Shown piece after piece: positions 38,740 through 49,365 of a stretch of 64,000 nt of DNA (the stretch's first letter is position 1; the number at the start of each line of letters is the position of its first letter). Source of the stretch: Bradysia coprophila (lineage: Eukaryota; Arthropoda; Insecta; Diptera; Sciaridae). The stretch is taken from the NCBI RefSeq assembly GCF_014529535.1, contig NW_023503496.1:1178001-1242000 (forward strand), in the 5' to 3' direction. The notes below the pieces were generated by a model, which did not search any database, had not been told where the DNA came from, and saw only the letters and a program-made list of their open reading frames with translations. Both the position numbers and the translations under genes were made by a program.

Positions 38740-38885
38740 CATACCACTGGTTTTGTATGAGGATATACCCAGTTATCGAGTCGCATAAATCCATTAAACT
38801 TTGCCGTAATTTTCATACAAAAATGTAGTGCAATTTCAGTTCAGTTTTGCATTGAAATGCAGTTAGAGTTACCGTTAGCCGCTAT
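38740..38885. repeat. Interspersed repeat, copy 2 of 3
   Basis: This is the same family as 12095-12215 and 49020-49365. It carries AATTTTCATACAAAAATGTA, ATTTCAGTTCAGTT and ATGCAGTTAGAGTTACCG. This copy is uninterrupted and shows the empty site that a MITE occupies in copy 3. Confidence 0.65.
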
Positions 38886-38939
38886 AGATCATCTTCAAGA
38901 TATGGTACTTTCAGACGTAACCTCACTTAATAGTGGACC

Positions 38940-40457
38940 TGCTTAGGCTGAAAAAAGGGCTTAATCGTGTATCTTAGAAAATCGTTATAACGATGATTGT
39001 AGGTTGTTCCGTATCAATTCCTGATTCTAAATTGATGTGGGGCCAAGATGGCAGCTCAATGGTTCTCTGGTGAGCGGCCGTTATGTTCCTTTTTTTCAAT
39101 GATTTTTCATTCGTAAGCGAAAATAGATATCAATCCACTTCCAAAGGATAAGTTATAGAAAAAAGTCTAAATCTTTTTTGGTGAATTTTTTTTTGACATT
39201 TGAATCCAAAATGCCGGAAAAACTTGGTCAAAGTCGAAAAATATTTTTTTCTCAAAGGAAAATCTCTGAAACCGATAGAAAGACTGTAAATTCGCAAAAG
39301 TTTTCTTCAAAAGGTTTATAGAGAATTTAAAGAGCTACGTTTTCGTTTTTTATTTATTGAAATCGGGCAGCTCGTTTCCCGTAACAATCGCGTAAGTTCA
39401 AACGATATCCTAAGAAACCTCAAAATTCTAGAACTGGGAAGGTGGTAGACCATGTTGGATGGAGGAATTTTGAGAACCAAAATACTACCATCTCATTAAC
39501 ACCAGAAGACCAGAAGAAACCCAGAAAAACTTGATAAATCCTTCAATTTACTCAAATTCTAGAACTGATAGCATGATATACCATGTAAAGTGGTGGAACT
39601 TTAGGAACTAACATAATATAACCTCAACAATCCCAAAAGTCCAGAAGGGAACCCAATAACCCAGATAGGGAACCCAGATATCCTTCATAATACTTACGTT
39701 CTAGAGCTGGGAACATTTTGGGCGTGTGATGTGACATAATTTTTGGAACTGACCCACTACCACCTCAACAGTTCAATAAATCCTGAAGAGAATCCAAAAA
39801 AAACTCAGAGATCCTTCAAAATCCTTAAATTCAAGAACAGGGAGCATGTTTCCGTGAAAATATGAAACTTGGTTACGCCTTGTGTTACTAAAATTTACAG
39901 AAAATACAACTTAAGGTCGATTGTCATGGAAATACGTGTGATTATTTACTCTAAATAAATAATAATTTCGATTTATTTTGACATGAAGATCATGTGGTGA
40001 CTTCACTGTTACGGACATATCTCCGAAACGAGCTGCCCGATTTCAATAAATAAAAAACAAAAACGTAGCTCTTTAAATTTTCTATAAACCTTTTGAAGAA
40101 AACTTTTGCGAATTTCCAGTCTTTCTATCGGTTTCAGAGATTTTCCTTTGAGAAAAAAATATTTTTCGACTTTGACCAAGTTTTTCCGCCATTTCGGATT
40201 CAAATGTCAAAAAAAAATTCACCAAAAAAAAAATTTAGACTTTTCTCTATAACTTATCCTTTGGAAGTGGATTGATATCTCTTTTCGCTTACGAATGAAA
40301 AATCATTGAAAAAAAGGAACATAACGGCCGCTCACCAGGGAACCATTGACCTGCCGACTAGGCCCCACATCAATTTAGAATCAGGAATCGATACGAAACA
40401 ACCTACAACAATCATCGTTATAACGTTTTCTAAGATGCCCGATTTTTTGCCTAAGCA
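38940..40457. mobile_element. Foldback element of about 1.5 kb with 400-bp arms
   Basis: The left arm (38940-39385) and right arm (about 40015-40457) are inverse copies with few differences. Both contain CGTTATAACGATGATTGTAG or its inverse, GAGCGGCCGTTATGTTCC and ACGTAGCTCTTTAAA or its inverse. The central 39410-39860 holds about four degenerate units of roughly 130 bp, each with TTCTAGAACTGG, a CCTCAACA stretch and GATCCTTCAA. No ORF of a transposase was seen and no target duplication was identified. Confidence 0.8.
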
Positions 40458-41113
40458 AAAACTATAAGTTTCGTTAAATGTTTCCTTCATTCATTCATTC
40501 ATTTGTATTCATTTTTAACGTGGATGGCATTTCAGACGGCCTTGAAGATGATCTATGTTTACTAAATGTGATGCGCTGTTTGATGAACAGGAAGCGAGCC
40601 TCGTAACTGCTTATCGTGCCGATTTTAAAATAAAATTCCGTGCGGTTGAAGGCTGGTGATGCGTACCGAGCAACTACAAGATTCGAAATGAACGGGAGCG
40701 ATGAGTTTACTGTCCTGAGACTAGCATGTTTCGCTAGTGAAACGGAAAAAAGAGAGCGAATTTGTGGCAAATTCGAAAGAGCAGCCGAATGGCGGTTTAA
40801 CGATAATTATTGTACCATAAACTTACCATTGCTTCTGTAACGATGACATCGATTGTCCGTTTGTGAGAGCTTAGAACGAGAGCGTAACCTTTGAGCATTG
40901 CAGAACGGCAATGTATGAGTAGGCGAGTCCGTCTAATTTATGTGATAGTGGGGTGTGACCGAAACATTATTGTATATGTGCAAAATGTCGGACTGAGAAA
41001 ATTTCACTAACTTATTAAAGAATTTAGCTATGAAGAGCCGGACGACCGAAAGTCAAACTTGAAAATACGATCGGCGGGCACTTCAACCGTCTTCTTTGCC
41101 AAATCAGTGGCGC
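40458..41113. other. Non-coding stretch
   Basis: Frames at 40495-40840 are open on both strands but carry no motif and no splice-linked neighbour. Nothing else recognised. Confidence 0.4.
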
Positions 41114-41341
41114 AATAGATCAGTGTCAAATAGCGGTTTCTTCTCTCAAAAAGTGTCAAATGAGTTGTCAATTTCACAAAGCTAACCTCAAAAGATGTTT
41201 CGTTCACAGAGCCGCCCCTTGAAATGTATGAAAATTTGTGTGGCGTCTCACCATCCAATACTTTTTTTGTTCGATTTGAGGTTAGCTTTGTGAAAATGAC
41301 AACTTATTTGACAGTTCAAACGACATTGACAATGATCTATT
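41114..41341. mobile_element. MITE, AATAGATCAGTGTCAA family
   Basis: Inverted arms of about 70 bp: the left has AATAGATCAGTGTCAA and CACAAAGCTAACCTCAAA, the right the inverse TTTGAGGTTAGCTTTGTG and TGACAATGATCTATT. A second copy lies at 46155-46285. Non-coding. Confidence 0.7.
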
Positions 41342-42157
41342 CCAACTTAAAACACTCTAATTCACTACAAAACACGGAGCCGATTCAAAACGCGTCTGCT
41401 TCACCGTGTCTCAATGACTCAAAAGGGGCAAAAGACAAAAAGTTCATCTTCATCAGTCCTACGGATTTTTTTTTCAATTTTTTAGTGTTGACGGACTTTA
41501 CTAACGTAGGGCCATGATCCTCAGTACTACGGAATTGTTATTTTTTAGTGTGAACGTAATTGCGTCACGGCCCTTCACTAACGCAGTGCCATGATAGATC
41601 AACAACTTCATTGTTACTGCTAATACCACAAGTGAGACCATTAATAGATTTTGGGAACATTGGGGAAAAAGAAGATTGATGATTTTTATTTATTGTAATT
41701 TTTTTTTTTATATGAAAAGATCGACTTTTTACTGGCTGCGCCACTATTGTGAGCAGTCTTTTTTGTCGCAAATATTTATTTAGTGAATAAAATTAATTTA
41801 TTTAAATGGTATTAATAGATTGATTCGGCTAGGATCAGTATTGATCATGAATAAAAGAAGCAAAATTTCTTGTTTCTTTTCAGAACATTTCGGATTTTGT
41901 TTTGTCATCCATCTTCAGCTATAAACATAAACACCATCGCTAAATACAGCGTATTCTGGTCAAGTCACCTTTCTTATCAGTTCAAACTACGTCATGACAT
42001 GACACTCATGTCAGATGATGGTCACGGCTGAAAACTTTATCTCGTATGAATGAATTCATCACATTGGAAAAGGTCACATGCAATTTGTTACACGATTTGT
42101 AGTTCTGTGCCGATTCACCCCGTGATACCACTGTATGTAATTGTATACGTTTAGAGT
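41342..42157. other. Non-coding stretch upstream of the first membrane-protein gene
   Basis: No gene seen. Short repeated phrases such as CACTAACGCAG and ACTAACGTAGGGCCATGAT at 41500-41595 suggest a decayed repeat. Confidence 0.35.
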
Positions 42158-42295
42158 AGTACTTCAAGCAAGAGTGTTATTAATGACAGCTGTCAAATAG
42201 AGTTCTACTTTGAATGAAACAATTGTCCGGATTTTTTTACATTGTCAAAATTTGTTCGAGTTTAGAGTACTAGTCATGCTTGAAATGCTTTGGTA
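42158..42295. repeat. Decayed copy of the ACTTCAAGCAA MITE family
   Basis: It contains ACTTCAAGCAAGAGTG and TGACAGCTGTCAAATAGAG, which match the arms of the elements at 47072-47211 and 55720-55885. The right arm, CATGCTTGAAATGCTTTGG, is degraded. It lies upstream of the first DUF4728-like gene. Confidence 0.5.
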
Positions 42296-42351
42296 GTACA
42301 GATATATAAAACGAATTCAAGTAAAACGACATGTATTTTCACACCCGTGGG

Positions 42352-42425
42352 CTTGTCCTCTGTGATAATAAAACGGTTTTCAGTTTGTCGTAGGACGTTC
42401 GATAGATTCTTTGTGTGTTCATTTA
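42352..42425 (+). promoter_or_regulatory. Conserved upstream block of the duplicated membrane-protein genes
   Basis: About 60 bp, containing CTTGTCCTCTGTGATAATAA and an initiator-like TTTCAGTTTGTCGTAGGACG, are nearly identical here and at 54533-54595. Their position 70-145 nt before both start codons fits core promoter plus 5' leader. The TCAGTT resembles the arthropod initiator; TATA-like spacing is not convincing. Confidence 0.6.
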
Positions 42426-42495
42426 AAACATTTCACGAGTGTTGAAATTTGAGGGTTTTTTTCCACTAAAAAGTCAATTTGAATAGCGAAAAGCG

Positions 42496-43093
42496 ATGGT
42501 TGCAGTTCCAAGAGTTAGAAAATTTGTTGGATGTGTCGATTTGAAGGCTGCTTCTCTTGTTATTGCAGTAATTCGGTTGGTGATATCCCTCATTGCTCTC
42601 GTAGGACTACTTAATATGTTCGTAATTATGGTATCCGCATACCCTTCAGACGATGATACTAGTAAATACGACGACGAAGATGGCGAAATGCCGTACGGAC
42701 TGGTTGTTCTACTTATTTTTATCTTCGGAGTTGTGATTGTTCTCTTAGTCGCAAACTTACTCGTTACCTACTGGTTCATACGGGGATTGCTTTCGGTAAG
42801 CCATTTAAGGCTGCAGAAACAATGACCAAAAAATAAATCGATTTAATTTCCCACAGTACAAACCGCAAAAAATGAAGTACTACTTGTGGCTGGAAATAGT
42901 CTCTATTTTCCTACTTCTGCTTTGCGGTGCCTATTTTTTTCGCGTAAATTATTTGACCGGAGCTCTGGTCGAGTGTTACATTTACATCTGTTCAAATTCG
43001 CTGTATCAACACTACGTCGGGAATGCCGATAATGCGAACGAAGACACGACGATGAAGAGCAGAAGCAACCAAGAAGTTATTATTAATAAATGA
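42496..43093 (+). CDS. Small multi-pass membrane protein (DUF4728-like), paralogue A
   Basis: Two exons, 42496-42795 and 42857-43093, are joined over a 61-nt GT-AG intron in phase 0, giving 178 residues. Hydrophobic segments lie at about residues 18-47, 67-94 and 107-129, with a fourth weaker one at 133-149. A short acidic loop (SDDDTSKYDDEDGE) separates the first two. Conserved family-like words are FVGCVDLKAASLVIAVIRL at the start and YIYICSNSLYQ near the end. The fold is that of insect-restricted four-segment membrane proteins of unknown function; the DUF4728 label is from memory. The intron start is supported by paralogue B, which has its intron at the homologous position. The C-terminal tail is shorter than in B and lacks B's proline-tyrosine motif. 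An AATAAA overlaps the stop codon. Confidence 0.85.
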
Positions 43094-44504
43094 TGTTACA
43101 CGCTTTGTCAGTGCTGCTATCACAGTTGAATCTTTAATAACTCTAAAAATACTCACTCCACCTCGTTGAAACTATGTTGAACCTCCAATATATCCCTCTT
43201 AATGAGAGGAGTAGAACATAACCTTAAAGAGCGCATTTATCGAGTTATTGAGATTCAATTATGATGACAACTCTGAAAAAGCGCAACGTAATCTATGAAT
43301 GCTCCCGTAATTGATTGTCACTGAAAACCATACTTTGTACTTGTGGACTTAAAAGTATGCTAAAATAACCCGGTCTTCTTTCATTGTAACTCGTAGTCGT
43401 ATTTTTTCGAGTTTGGACCACATTTTCGTGGCATTTTACACAAAAAAGGTATTTTCAATTCATAAAAGAAATTGAAAACCTTATTTACTCTTTTAATTAT
43501 AACTCATCCACATGTTATGAACGAATAATGAATGACAACATGAATGAATATATGTATGAATGGGACAAGACAATTATTGTAATAAAAAAAGGAAGAAGCA
43601 AAGTTGACGTTTTCGGATTTAGTAGTGTGTGTGTGATATGATTTTTCAATGAATTTCGGGTCATAATTCCTCTAGGTAGTCTACCTCTATGGTTTGGACC
43701 AAAGCACCAAGCAGGGTAATAGAAAAAAATAAAGTAGGTAATTTTGGCAGTGTCAAATGTCATTTTTATTTTATAAGATTTTTACACTCTTAAAAATGCG
43801 GTAAGAGCCAAGATATATTCGAAAAATAGGCACGAACGTTCTTTCAATGAAAATATGATCACTGAAATGTACATTATTTTAACAAATAATCTATCATCAC
43901 GTTAGCAGTCTGCATACAAATAACTAAATTACGTAACTGAATGTAAATTCTTTAATAAAAGTTAACTGAAAACCCTTCGCAGTAACCACTTTTTCGTTTT
44001 CAAATTTGCCTCCAATGCGGCATCTCACGGCGACTCCTGTCTAATATAATGTAAATGGCAACTCGTACTAAAAACTACTCTATTTGACACCAAAAAATCT
44101 CTATTACCCTGCTAGGTGCTTTGTTTGGACTTATGTTTCTGCTGTTGTAACGGTGTTTAATAATGGTAGATTATGCACCTCTGACCAAAATGTTTATTTT
44201 GACGATTTGTAAGCTACGTAATATTGCAAATCGTCAATCATTTTGGATAGAGGTTCAAACGCTATTTTTGTTGTGCGATATTATCGTTGTAGGCAGATGT
44301 ACACTTAGTAAATATTGACGGGGTCAGTTTCTTTTAAGGTGGTCGTTTAGTAATAGCGTTCAGGACAAATAATCTGTCGGATCCCAACACAAATCTCTAC
44401 GAGAAAAGTGTGACGCAGTCTTTGAAGTACAATTTCTAAATTGAATGATTTCGCTAGAGTTGACGCTTTCAGCTTCGTTACGCAAAACTTAAATTGTACA
44501 CCCA
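43094..44504. other. Downstream region of paralogue A
   Basis: 43110-43400 contains blocks also found after paralogue B at 55427-56090: TTGAATCTTTAATAACTC, AAAAAGCGCAACGTAAT and TGTGGACTTAAAAGTA. These mark the far end of the duplicated segment. No gene was seen. Confidence 0.5.
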
Positions 44505-44940
44505 ATCCACGCCATTAGTCGTATAAATTTATACGTCAGAGAGAGCTTTTTTCTCCTTTGTTACGATCTGTCAGTTTTTTTATTTTGCGATTTATTATGG
44601 AAATGAAAACTGAAATTGAGATATCTTTGCTGTTTTAAGTGGTTTTTCATATTTTTTTGGACCAAAATGTTTTAAAATGTGTTTGGAATCGATTGACATT
44701 AACCAAATAATAAAATAGAAAAAAATATTTTCAAACAATCTGTTAATGCCAATCGATTCCAAACACATTTTAAAACATTTTGGTCCAAAAAAATATGAAA
44801 AACTACTTAAAACAGCAAAGATATCTCAATTTTAGTTTTCATTTCCATACTAAATCGCAAAATAGAAAAACTGACAGATCGCAACAAAGGAGAAAAAAGC
44901 TCTCTCTGACGTATAAATTTATACGACTAATGGCGTGGAT
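44505..44940. mobile_element. 436-bp palindromic element, copy 2
   Basis: It has the same ends (ATCCACGCCATTAGTCGTAT and the inverse), the same length and nearly the same sequence as 17312-17747. It is directly followed by a truncated third copy at 44941, so two copies lie head to tail without spacer. Non-coding hairpin. Confidence 0.85.
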
Positions 44941-46044
44941 TGAGATATCTTTGCTGTTTTAAGTGGTTTTTTATTTTTTTAGACCAAAATGTTTTAAAGT
45001 GTGTTTGGAATCAATTGACATTAATAAAGAGGGATTCTTATGAAAAACAGAAGACCGAAATCGGACGCATTTTCTATTGGAATTTTTTATATGTGCCCAT
45101 CGACCCCAGATGCCAAGAACACTTTCAAAAAAATTCTTCGGAGCTTGTGTGGCTAGTGTGAGGTGATCAAAAGCCGAAAACTTGCACTTTTCTTACAAAC
45201 ATTTCTCCAGTTACAAGAGCCGTACAGGGTCGTGTGGGGTGTCATTAGAAAGGTAACGCACTTCAGGGCAAATAGGGACTTATTGGGGTTTGGAAGCATC
45301 TACGACGAATTATGAGAAGTTGAAATATTTAAGTGCTTATATTGAATCGTAGAAGCTGCCAAACTTCCGTAAGCTCTACTTTCACTGAAAGTATATGCCT
45401 TATATACCTTTCTAATGACACCCCACACGACCCTGTACGTTTCGTGTACCTCGAGAAATTTGTGTACGAAACGTGTAAGTTTTCAGTCTTTTTTCGGTTG
45501 AAAACTTCAACTGTGCATATCTCAGTGTGGATGAATGTTAAACCCAATAAAGATCCGGAAGAACATGCAATTACCTTTCTAATGACACCCCAAACGACCC
45601 TGTACGGCTCGTGTAACTGGAGAAATTTTTGTAAGAAAAGTGCAAGTTTTCAGTTTTTGATCACCTCACACTAGCCACACAAGCTTCGAAGAATATTTTT
45701 GAAAGTGGTTTTGGCTTCTGGGGTCGAATAACTTACTGGGCACAAATAAATAATTCCAATAGAAAATGCGTCAGATTTCGGTCTTCTGTTTTTCAGAAGA
45801 ATCCCTCAAAATAATAAAATCGAAAAAAATATTTTCACACAATCTGTTAATGCCAATCGATTCCAAACACATTTTAAAACATTTTGGCCCAAAAAAATAT
45901 GAAAAACCACTTAAAACAGCAAATATATCTCAATTTTAGTTTTCATTTCCATACTAAATCGCAAAATAGACAAACTGACAGATCGTAACAAAGGAGAAAA
46001 AAGCTCTCTCTGACGTATAAATTTATACGACTAATGGCGTGGAT
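44941..46044. mobile_element. Palindromic element copy 3, left-truncated and interrupted
   Basis: The left end begins inside the family sequence at TTGAGATATCTTTGCTG. The right end at 46044 is complete (GGCGTGGAT). The copy is split by a 779-bp foldback element at 45029-45807; the family sequence resumes at AAAATAATAAAAT after the insertion. Confidence 0.8.
45029..45807. mobile_element. Nested foldback element, GAGGGATTC family
   Basis: The ends are GAGGGATTCTTATGAAAAAC and the inverse. The arms of about 250 bp include GAAATCGGACGCATTTTCTA, AGCTTGTGTGGCTAGTGTGA and AGAGCCGTACAGGGTCGTGT with their inverses at 45575-45807. There is no ORF beyond repeat frames. A truncated relative lies at 35571-35955. 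Confidence 0.8.
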
Positions 46045-46154
46045 TAGTTCAAACAAGCTGCCTTAGTTTCCCTCATCATGTCAAATAATTAAAAAAAAAA
46101 ATTGACTGAAAACAACAAGAATCTTACCAAAAAAATCTTTTGAGACCTTTCTGG

Positions 46155-46285
46155 AAACAAAAAGCTAACCTCAAACAATGACAGCTACGTATAAATTTTC
46201 GTAACATTGTGGTTAGCTGGGTTAGCTTTGTGAAAATGACAGCTCATTTGACATCTCAAACGACATTGACAATGATCTATTCCTC
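46155..46285. mobile_element. Second, decayed copy of the AATAGATCA MITE family
   Basis: It contains AAAGCTAACCTCAAACAATG, GTTAGCTTTGTGAAAATGAC and ACGACATTGACAATGATCTA, matching 41114-41341. The left terminus is missing. Confidence 0.55.
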
Positions 46286-46484
46286 ATTCACAAAATATAA
46301 GTCTTGGATTTAAACTAACTTCACGTTCCCTGGAGTTTATTTGAGTGATTTAACAGATAAATCATACGTAGATGGCGTTGTTGTATCGGTCAAATGAAAC
46401 AATAAAATCGATGCTCGATGATTCTGTTATTGATTAGAAAGTGAATTAGAAAGTACGACAACAGGGATAACATATTCAGAACGG

Positions 46485-47342
46485 TCAATTATCGAAACAT
46501 TTTCCATTTTCGTAGTCGGCAGTCTGATTAACTTCGATTATAGGCAAACGCCTCCAGATGAATTGCCCGTAAATCCATAATTTCTGCTGCAGCGACAGTT
46601 CACGTTTATCGCAGTTTGCGTGTACATTATGTCGTGTCTCACGGCAACCCCACGATATATAACAGATGGAACCGTCATTATCGGTAAACGAGGCCAATAG
46701 TTTTATCTGTCCCGAATCGGAAACCTTCGTTGTGCAATCGTCATCGCTTCCAATGTAATATGGATTGTAGTCTTTGCCGAATGTAATGTTGAAGGTTCTG
46801 CAACATTCCCCGCTAAATCATTGCAAATGTGTCGGAAGAGGGGTTTGGGTTAGTAATGCGTATCCAGTCTGAACTGCTTTCCTTCACTTACTCATTTGTT
46901 GTTCTCGCATAAATGGTATCGTTACCTGTCACATCAAACCTGATTATTTCGTTGTCGAGAACACCGTTCGTTGTGTACATAACGTGAAAATATCCAGTCA
47001 ACAGCTTTACAAATGGAATAAAATCAAAGAAAATTGTTTTTCCATTTTTCTTGTCAACTAATGAGCTAATGCAACGCACTTCAAGCTTGAGTGACACTCT
47101 AAATAGGGTAATGAAGTTTAACAGTGTGTCGTAAAACACTGTAAAAAACCAATTCATACAAAATTGCACTCTATTTGGCAGCTGTGACCACTTTTGCTTG
47201 AAGTGCGTTGACTAATGTGTAAATGTACCGAAAAAAGCGATGGATCATTTTCGTAAGTGTTAGCGCCACAGTTGTTACTTTCAGCGGAATACAATTTTCC
47301 GGCGATAGTCAATAGTAAGAATATACTCCAAATGCACCTCAT
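46485..47342 (-). pseudogene. Secreted protein gene (lipocalin-sized), exon split by a MITE
   Basis: Coding blocks are 47218-47342, 46892-47071 and 46485-46812. The first two are one original exon: leaving out the MITE and one copy of its target duplication (146 nt, 47072-47217) restores a single frame, giving 210 residues in total. The 46892-46812 boundary is a normal intron with donor GTAAGT. A signal peptide (residues 1-19, WSIFLLLTIAGKLYSA) is followed by a cysteine (NNCGANTYE) and, in the last exon, by further cysteines (ECC, CTTK, CYISWGC, NCDK, GKCFDN). Length, signal peptide and cysteines recall insect lipocalins, but the GxW motif is not visible, so the family is left open. With the MITE present, the frame stops at a TGA inside it. 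An unusual splice from a GT inside the MITE (SKS to VDKK) could in principle bypass it. Confidence 0.75.
47072..47211. mobile_element. MITE inserted in a coding exon
   Basis: The element is 140 bp with arms CAACGCACTTCAAGC and the inverse GCTTGAAGTGCGTTG. The target duplication CTAATG flanks it at 47066-47071 and 47212-47217. Related elements lie at 55720-55885 and, decayed, at 42158-42295, which confirms that this is a mobile family rather than intron sequence of the gene. Confidence 0.85.
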
Positions 47343-47391
47343 GGTAATACTTACACAGTCACACTGTTAACAAAGACAATTTTCACACGAC

Positions 47392-47399
47392 CTTATAAA
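47392..47399 (-). promoter_or_regulatory. TATA box of the disrupted secreted-protein gene
   Basis: On the minus strand TTTATAAGG lies about 50 nt before the ATG. Its presence suggests that the gene was, and may still be, transcribed. Confidence 0.5.
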
Positions 47400-47743
47400 C
47401 AAAGTTCTAAGCCGCAATTATTTTCCACATTCGATAAACTGGTTCAGTTTGTTTTTACAATATTAGGAAGTTTGGGCTCAATACGTATAACAACTTTTCC
47501 ACTTATTATACGTTATGCGTGATTATATCATATGCTATATACATAGACTGTTATGATCAGTGGGAGACGACCGAATACCAGTTAATTGTAACTTGCCTTG
47601 GGCAACTAGTCAAAGTAATTGCTTCTCTTTCAACATCTTACATTGCGAGCGAGAGGACCAAAGACTAGTTATTTATAGCTTGCCTTGGGGTAGCTGTCAA
47701 AATATTTTTTCTCTTTCATCATAACACTCTATAAAGTTGTTCA

Positions 47744-47919
47744 CAGAGAGATGTTAATATGACGACTGGGTCGTTTCGACGGATAGACGGAATATGTCGA
47801 ATGACAGTCGGGTTTTTGAGAGAGAATTCAATACATTTTCTCTCAACCAATGTCAAAATCATTCGACATATTCCCTCTATCCGTCGAAACGACCCAGTCG
47901 TCATATTAGCATCTCTCTG
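47744..47919. mobile_element. hAT-type MITE, CAGAGAGATG subfamily, copy 1
   Basis: The ends are CAGAGAGATGTTAATATGAC and the inverse; arms of about 65 bp include GACTGGGTCGTTTCGACGGA. The centre holds GAGAGAGAATTC and TTTTCTCTC. The flanks show no clear 8-bp duplication, so it may be older or rearranged. Same terminal 5 bp as the elements at 2470 and 21501. Confidence 0.75.
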
Positions 47920-47987
47920 CACGTTCTGCATCCACTAAGCAATAATAGAGAACGTTAGCTTTTCCGGCGGTAATTTACCGACAACCC

Positions 47988-48411
47988 TAATTTCCACCGC
48001 TAACACTAACAGCAACGAAAATGCTCTGTCAGAAAATGACGACCATTGTGAAATGCAAATGAGTGTAAGAATGAAATTTCCAGTTATTTTGTAGATATCA
48101 AGAATATTTAGCTTGATAAAGTGAATAGATCTTTTCCATCTCAATTCACGCCGTAAGTGTGCCTAAAATTTGAATTTTAAGTGAACGATTCGATGAAAAG
48201 GTGAACCGAAAAGTACATTTCAACTCTTCCTTGTATGAAAATGACTACGTTAGAAAGACCTCCGCACTTTCCATTTTGAATTTCGACCGCACTTACGGCG
48301 TGAATGTCTTTGACTACTCGCAAATCAGATCTTCGAGTTTCCATAACAAAATATTGGTCCACCCCCATTCTTGACATAGCATTTTAATTGGTTTTAACGT
48401 TAGCGGTGGAA
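47988..48411. mobile_element. Inverted-repeat element with a nested MITE
   Basis: The outer arms TTTCCACCGCTAAC (about 47990) and GTTAGCGGTGGAAAG (about 48397-48411) enclose a second element, 48144-48305. The inner one starts ATTCACGCCGTAAGTG and ends with the inverse CTTACGGCGTGAAT. A relative of the inner element lies at 56214-56391. Non-coding. Confidence 0.55.
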
Positions 48412-49019
48412 AGTTTCACTGCAGCGTGAGAAGTTACCCTTATCTTTAAGTCCTTCATATTTGCAAGACCTGATAATATAGATTACAGTGACAGGAACAA
48501 TTTGGAGCAGAAATCTAGATTACCAAACGTTGAACCATCGAATCCTCGATCGAATTGAATTACTTTACTCGATGATATGAGTGTGATACGTCGTCATCCG
48601 TCATCCACAAGTATATTAGTATATTAGCATTTGACTGTTTTGTTCAGTCAGACGTGAATATAATGATTATAATGCTGAGTGCGATAAAAATCATCGAAAA
48701 TCCTTAATCAAATGTCATTGCACACAGGCCGCGTAAGTATACCAATATGTCATTGCATACAAAATGACAAACATTTGGATTAACTTCTAAAGTCACATTG
48801 TGACCCAAACCCAAACTTCCTACTATTTTACTGAAATGCTAATTTCTCGGCTGATATCGTAGTTTTTCTATAAGTTTATAGATAAAGAAAGTTAAAAGTA
48901 GCTGATAGAGAAATATATGCAATTTGCATTGTATTAGTGATACAATGTATGCATGCTTGCTTGAGCCAAGGTTTTATATGAGGAGGTTACGCCGATAACT
49001 GAATTACGCCGATAATCTA
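48412..49019. other. Non-coding stretch
   Basis: No gene or clear repeat was seen. Confidence 0.4.
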
Positions 49020-49365
49020 AAAAAAATCCACTGAACTCTGCTGTAATTTTCATACAAAATTGTAACGTGATTTCAGTTCAGTTGGGATTTCGTACTGAAA
49101 TGCAGTTAGAGCAGAGAGATGCTAATATGACGACTGGGTCGTTTCGACGGATAGACGTAATATGTGAGGTGGTTTTGATTCGAGAGAGCCGTTCTCTCTT
49201 TTATATACGTAAATTGGTTGCAGTCCGCTCCCATACGATTCAACTGAACCAAATGTCACTCACATGTTACCTCTATGTCATTTACATGTTACCTCTATCT
49301 GTCGAAGTGACGTCCCAGTCGCCATAATAGCATCTCTCTGAGTTTGAGTTACCGATAGCCGAGCC
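49020..49365. repeat. Interspersed repeat copy 3, interrupted by a hAT-type MITE
   Basis: 49020-49111 and 49341-49365 together match the uninterrupted copy at 38740-38885, with the break inside GCAGTTAGAGTTACCG. The break holds the MITE 49112-49340. Confidence 0.7.
49104..49348. mobile_element. hAT-type MITE, CAGAGAGATG subfamily, copy 2
   Basis: The element is 49112-49340 (229 bp), with ends CAGAGAGATGCTAATATGAC and the inverse. The flanking AGTTAGAG (49104-49111) and AGTTTGAG (49341-49348) agree at 7 of 8 positions. The left arm is nearly identical to that of 47744-47919, but the interior differs and includes a duplicated ATGTTACCTCTATGTCA-type block. Confidence 0.8.
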
